Shown here in pieces: positions 34,333-37,687 of a DNA stretch of 37,687 nucleotides; the first letter of the stretch is position 1, and every line of letters begins with the position of its first letter. The DNA lies in assembly GCA_018716725.1 (NCBI GenBank), contig DVJP01000069.1, positions 1 to 37,687 of the forward strand, given 5' to 3'. A program made the position numbers and the translations under genes. The notes beneath the pieces were generated by a model. The model saw only the letters and a program-made list of their open reading frames with translations. It did not search any database and had not been told where the DNA came from. Source of the DNA: Candidatus Merdivicinus excrementipullorum. Lineage in GTDB: Bacteria > Bacillota > Clostridia > Oscillospirales > Ruminococcaceae.

Positions 34333-35672
34333 TTACAGCCCTGCCCGTCCCGGCAGCCTTTTCATGGCCACAAAATAGACCGGCAGCAACAGGATATCCG
34401 CGGCAATCCACGCGGCCGGGTTGGCCAGGCAGACCGCCGTATACCCAAAAATCCCCACGAAACAGAAAGACACAACCGCGCGCCCTGCCAGTTCAAAAAT
34501 TCCGGCCGCCATGGCGGGTACCGCATACCCCAATCCCTGGAGGGAATTCCGGTAAATGAATATCAGGGCCAGAAGGGGTACATCATGCCGTTTAAAATCA
34601 GGAACAGATGGGCGTCATTGATAATCTGCACTTCGCTGGCATCCAGAAACAGAAGGGAAATCTGCTTTCCGGCGGTCAAGCTGACTAAGAAGGCCGCCAC
34701 CGAATAGGCCAGGGAGACCCAGGTTGCCTGCCGCACGCCGGTGCGGATGCGGTCCAGCTTTCTGGCCCCCAGGTTCTGGCCGCAGTAGGTGGCCATGGTA
34801 ATCCCCATGGTTTCCAACGGCTGGGTCAGGAGCATAGATACCCGGCTTCCGGCGGAAATGGCCGCCACAGCGCTGGAACCAAGGCTGTTCACCGCGCTTT
34901 GGAGGATGATGCTGCCCACTGCCGTAATGGAAAATTGCAGCCCCATGGGAATCCCAATCCCCAGCATCCGCTTAATGTGGCCCCAGCTGAAGGCCCAGTC
35001 TTTGCCGGTAATCCGCAGCAGAGGGAACTTCCAGACCATATACCCCAGGCAGAGCAAAGCGGCCACCCCCTGGGAAATCACCGTTGCGTAGGCCGCCCCT
35101 TCCACGCCGGTGTGGAACGCCTGGATAAACACCAGGTCCAGGACCACGTTTAACAGGGAGGCGATTACCAGGAAGTACAGAGGCGTTTTGCTGTCCCCCA
35201 AGGCGCGCAGGATGCCGGAAAGCAGGTTATAAAGGAGGGTTACCCCCATGCCGCCGAAAATCACGATCAAGTAGCTGTAAGAGCCGTCGATAATATCCGC
35301 CGGCGTCTGCATCAGTTCCAAAATCTGGCGGGTAAAAAGCATGGTTACCGTTGTCAGCACAACTGCCAGCGCCAGCACCACATAAAAGGAGTTGGCAACA
35401 CAGCGCCGCACATTGTGCTCATCCTTGGCTCCAAAATACTGGGCCACAGGGATGGTCAGGCCGCTGCATGTCCCTGTGGCAAAGCCCATAATCAGGAAAT
35501 TCAAGGAGCCTGTTGCCCCCACGGCCGCCAGGGCGTTAACCCCCAGACACTTGCCCACAATAATCGTGTCGGCCATGTTATAAAACTGCTGGAACAAGTT
35601 CCCCAGAACCAGCGGCAGGGAAAACATTAAAATCAGCTTCAGAGGATTCCCACTTGTCAAATCCTTTACCAT
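34333..35672 (-). pseudogene. MATE family multidrug efflux transporter, frameshifted
   Basis: The first frame (from ATG 35672, behind AAAGGAGGG) gives most of a MATE transporter: MVKDLTSGNPLKLILMFSLP, QQFYNMADTIIVGKCLG, VAQYFGAKDE, GDSKTPLYFLV and the second-half repeat MGITMATYCGQNLGA. It stops early near 34563, after NGMMYPF. One missing base near 34571-34577 explains this: with one more C or T the frame continues as LALIFIYRNSLQGLGYAV and then the MGYAVPAMAAGIFELAG part ending at 34333. The restored protein would have about 446 aa and 12 helices, normal for sodium- or proton-driven MATE pumps. It has its own promoter and terminator. A recent mutation or a sequencing error is equally possible. 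Confidence 0.85.
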
Positions 35673-35706
35673 GCGCTATGCCCTCCTTTAATTGTCAAAC
35701 AGTTCC

Positions 35707-35735
35707 ATGATACTGAGAATCCTCCAAAAAGTCAA
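35707..35735 (-). promoter_or_regulatory. Promoter of the MATE gene
   Basis: Read on the minus strand: TTGACT (35730-35735), a 17-base spacer, then TATCAT (35707-35712), about 35 bases before the start codon. Confidence 0.65.
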
Positions 35736-35792
35736 GAAGGGCTGAAGAAAAATTGCAGCGATTTTTCCGGGTCTTTTTAGAGAAATTGATAA

Positions 35793-37133
35793 TCAGCCGA
35801 TTCCCTGGTAGACGATGCCTAAAATATATACTGCCAGGGTTACGCCTACGAAGACATATTTGCCCAGAGGCTCAAACCATTTGCCTAAAGGTTTTTCCCT
35901 GCCGGTTTCCACCTGTTTCCGGGCAAAGCCTTTGGGGCACACCCAGAAGAACATCACCGCCGCCAGCAGCGCGCCTAAAGGGATGATATAAATGGACACC
36001 ACGTCCATCCAAGCGCTGACGGTGTCGCCGTTTTCAATAAAGATCCCCACCACGGCGGCCACCAGGGCCACAATGGCCACGGAAACAGGCCGGGACAGCT
36101 TAAACTGCTGCTGGATCGCCTCAATGGGGGTTTCAAACAGGTTTACCAAGGAGGTAATAGCCGCAAACAGCGCGGCGATAAAGAAAATAACGGCAAATAA
36201 CTGGCCCAGGGGCATTTTCTGGAAAACCCCAGGCAGGGTGATAAACATTAAAGGCGGGCCGGAGGTCACGTCCATCCCAAAGGCGAACACCGCCGGGATG
36301 ACAACCAGGCCGGAAAGCAGGGCCGCGCAGGTGTCAAAAAAGGCCACCTTTTTTGCACTGTCCACCACGTCCACATCCTTGGAAAGATAGCTGCCGTAAA
36401 CCAGCGTGCCGGAACCTGCCAAAGACAGGGAAAAGAATGCCTGCCCCAAAGCATAGACCCAGGTTTTGGGGTTGGCCAGATATTCCCACCGGGGGACAAG
36501 CAGATAACGGTACCCTTCGGCCGTATTGCCGCCCAAAGTCATAACCCGCACCATCAGCGCCAAAAACAGGATGAAGAACAGGGGCATCATCCACTTGTTC
36601 ATTTTCTCAATGCCCTTGGAAACTCCCAGAAGCATAACGGCAAAGGTTAGAATAAGCCCCAGCATATGCCAGCCAACGCTTCCAAAGGAACCGGCAACCT
36701 CCCCGAAATAAACCGCCGTATCCTCCGCCGCCAGCATTTCCCCGGTAATGGACCCCCACAAAAAGCGCAAGAACCATCCCACTACCACCGAATAACCAAT
36801 GGCAATTCCCAGGGACCCTACAACCGGGATGACGCCGATGGCTTTCCCAACAGTGCCGCCCTTTTTAACCCGCATTTGTACCGCCTGGGAAAAAGCTCCC
36901 AGAGGCCCGGTACCCATAGCCCGGCCGAAGGCCATTTCCCCGGCCACACCGCAGAATCCCAGCAGCGCCACAAAAATAAAATACGGAATTAAATACGCCG
37001 CGCCGCCGTACTGTCCCACCCGGTACGGAAACAGCCAGATATTGCCCATACCAACAGCTGAACCGATACAGGCAATAATAAATCCCATTTTTGTCCGAAA
37101 CCCGTCCCGGCGAGCGATTTTATTTTCCGCCAC
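35793..37133 (-). CDS. Sodium-dependent transporter, NSS/SNF family (446 aa)
   Basis: A LeuT-fold sodium symporter. Helix 1 holds the family signature GSAVGMGNIWLFPYRVGQYGG. The usual gating arginine (WRFPY) is leucine here, as in the YocR/YodF-like bacterial branch as far as I recall. Helix 6 region QAFFSLSLAGSGTLVYGSYL and helix 8 region LVNLFETPIEA are also clear. There are 11-12 membrane helices, and the length fits the shorter bacterial type. Substrate is probably an amino acid or amine. GTG 37133 is chosen over GTG 37142, because GAGG lies seven bases before the former and overlaps the latter. The gene is monocistronic with a promoter at 37189-37216. Confidence 0.93.
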   Translation of the reverse strand: MAENKIARRDGFRTKMGFIIACIGSAVGMGNIWLFPYRVGQYGGAAYLIPYFIFVALLGFCGVAGEMAFGRAMGTGPLGAFSQAVQMRVKKGGTVGKAIGVIPVVGSLGIAIGYSVVVGWFLRFLWGSITGEMLAAEDTAVYFGEVAGSFGSVGWHMLGLILTFAVMLLGVSKGIEKMNKWMMPLFFILFLALMVRVMTLGGNTAEGYRYLLVPRWEYLANPKTWVYALGQAFFSLSLAGSGTLVYGSYLSKDVDVVDSAKKVAFFDTCAALLSGLVVIPAVFAFGMDVTSGPPLMFITLPGVFQKMPLGQLFAVIFFIAALFAAITSLVNLFETPIEAIQQQFKLSRPVSVAIVALVAAVVGIFIENGDTVSAWMDVVSIYIIPLGALLAAVMFFWVCPKGFARKQVETGREKPLGKWFEPLGKYVFVGVTLAVYILGIVYQGIG

Positions 37134-37188
37134 CTGAAACACCTCGATTTTCTAAATTTTTCAAAACAGTGAAGAAAGTTTTGATTTT

Positions 37189-37216
37189 ATTTTACCACAC
37201 CGCTAAAAAAAGTCAA
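37189..37216 (-). promoter_or_regulatory. Promoter of the NSS transporter gene
   Basis: Read on the minus strand: TTGACT (37211-37216), a 16-base spacer, then TAAAAT (37189-37194). Confidence 0.65.
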
Positions 37217-37313
37217 GAAAAATCATTACTACGGCAATTATGCAAAATGCCAATCTTTAGTGATTTCTGCCATTTTATAAAAAGGCCGCACATCTGACGC
37301 CGCCAACCTGAGG

Positions 37314-37540
37314 GCCTGCCGAAACACGGTGTTGTCAGATAGAATATGACTGACGACACCAACAGACGAAAACATAGTCGCGCTGGTCGCCGGGATGAAT
37401 CCCGGCTCCATCCCTCCTTGTTTTCTCCGGCTTCATCCTCCCTTCTCCCGCCACTGGCGGCGGTCGGATTCAGCCCAGTTAACAGCCGCGCGCCTGCCGA
37501 AACACGGTATCGTTAGCTGGAGTATAACGGAAGTAACGAA
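37314..37540. repeat. Imperfect repeat region with tRNA-Asn-like fragments
   Basis: A 17-base segment, GCCTGCCGAAACACGGT, occurs at 37314-37330 and again at 37492-37508. The ~30 bases after each copy are also similar. The first is followed by an 11-base-pair hairpin (GGTGTTGTCAG with CTGACGACACC). Just before the second copy, GTTAACAGCCGCG (37479-37491) is identical to part of the neighbouring tRNA-Asn gene, and ACTGACGACACC near 37350 matches its T-arm side. Another hairpin, GCCGGGAT/ATCCCGGC, lies near 37390-37410. No ORF is visible. Confidence 0.55.
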
Positions 37541-37579
37541 AAAGAAGAAGCTGCATCTTTGATGCAGCTTCTTCTTTTT
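37539..37579 (-). terminator. Terminator of the tRNA-Asn gene
   Basis: A perfect 19-base-pair stem (37539-37557 with 37561-37579) with a TTT loop, directly after the tRNA CCA end. On the minus strand it ends in a run of T. Confidence 0.92.
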
Positions 37580-37654
37580 GGCTGCTCCTGTCAGGCTCGA
37601 ACTGACGACACCGCGGTTAACAGCCGCGTGCTCTACCGACTGAGCTAAGGAGCA
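37579..37654 (-). tRNA. tRNA-Asn (anticodon GTT)
   Basis: The minus strand folds as a full cloverleaf. The acceptor stem is TGCTCCT with AGGAGCA, the D-arm GCTC-AGTCGGTA-GAGC, and the anticodon arm CGCGG-CTGTTAA-CCGCG with GTT in the loop. The T-arm is GTCAG-TTCGAGC-CTGAC, with discriminator G and an encoded CCA end. The length is 76 bases with CCA. It is followed at once by a strong terminator. Confidence 0.96.
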
Positions 37655-37662
37655 ATATAAGG

Positions 37663-37687
37663 CAAAAACCCCATCATGGGGTTTTTG
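37663..37687. terminator. Palindromic terminator at the window edge
   Basis: CAAAAACCCCAT (37663-37674) pairs with ATGGGGTTTTTG (37676-37687). The T run is on both strands; it probably ends a gene or tRNA outside the window. Confidence 0.7.

Noticed and set aside
1-37687. CRISPR array or toxin-antitoxin/defence system
   Set aside because: No regularly spaced repeats and no cas, restriction or toxin-like genes were found on either strand.

Overview
The window looks like a chromosomal segment of an anaerobic gut-type Firmicute of class Clostridia. An Oscillospiraceae/Ruminococcaceae-like host is the best guess, but genus cannot be assigned from sequence alone. The case rests on strong AGGAGG ribosome sites, Gram-positive lipoproteins, YesM/YesN-type two-component genes, CUT1 sugar ABC genes, RNase Y and a glutamine-hydrolysing NAD synthase. 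Core genes are visibly GC-rich. The recombinase at the left edge and the lipoprotein at 5435-6223 look more AT-rich.

Layout. (1) 1-1560: the 3' end of a large serine recombinase that runs into a tail resembling the end of an RlmD/RumA-type rRNA methyltransferase, plus a decayed out-of-phase remnant of that tail. This reads as the edge of an integrated mobile element. (2) 1560-23940: a carbohydrate or glycoside catabolic island. It holds two different GH38 alpha-mannosidase-family enzymes, a UroD/MtaA-like protein, a lipoprotein and TspO. An oxidoreductase operon (FAD flavoprotein, SDR, Old Yellow Enzyme type flavoprotein) faces an operon of sugar isomerase/epimerase, D-2-hydroxyacid dehydrogenase and AraC regulator. 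Then come a YesN-type response regulator, a frameshifted YesM-type kinase, and a solute-binding protein with two permeases. (3) 23948-37133: housekeeping and transport genes: flavodoxin-like protein, two-domain PPK2, SLH-domain protein, UraA-type permease, NadE with two small membrane proteins, a lipoprotein, RNase Y, a frameshifted MATE pump and an NSS transporter. (4) 37217-37687: a tRNA-Asn gene with a strong terminator, beside an imperfect repeat containing tRNA-Asn-like fragments.

How the genes may work together (inference): the YesM/YesN pair senses an extracellular glycan or glycoside and drives the ABC importer. The cytoplasmic GH38 enzymes release mannose-like residues. The oxidoreductases, isomerase and dehydrogenase process the sugar or the released aglycone, with the AraC protein as local regulator. 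The substrate is unknown, and this cluster is the best candidate for an undescribed pathway.

Three genes carry reading-frame lesions: yesM-like (10-G tract), MATE (one missing base) and a small membrane gene (stop at codon 3). The most distinctive non-coding signals are an ~80-nt structured RNA candidate at 26415-26494, a hairpin between the solute-binding protein and permease genes, and the tRNA-related repeat at the right end.
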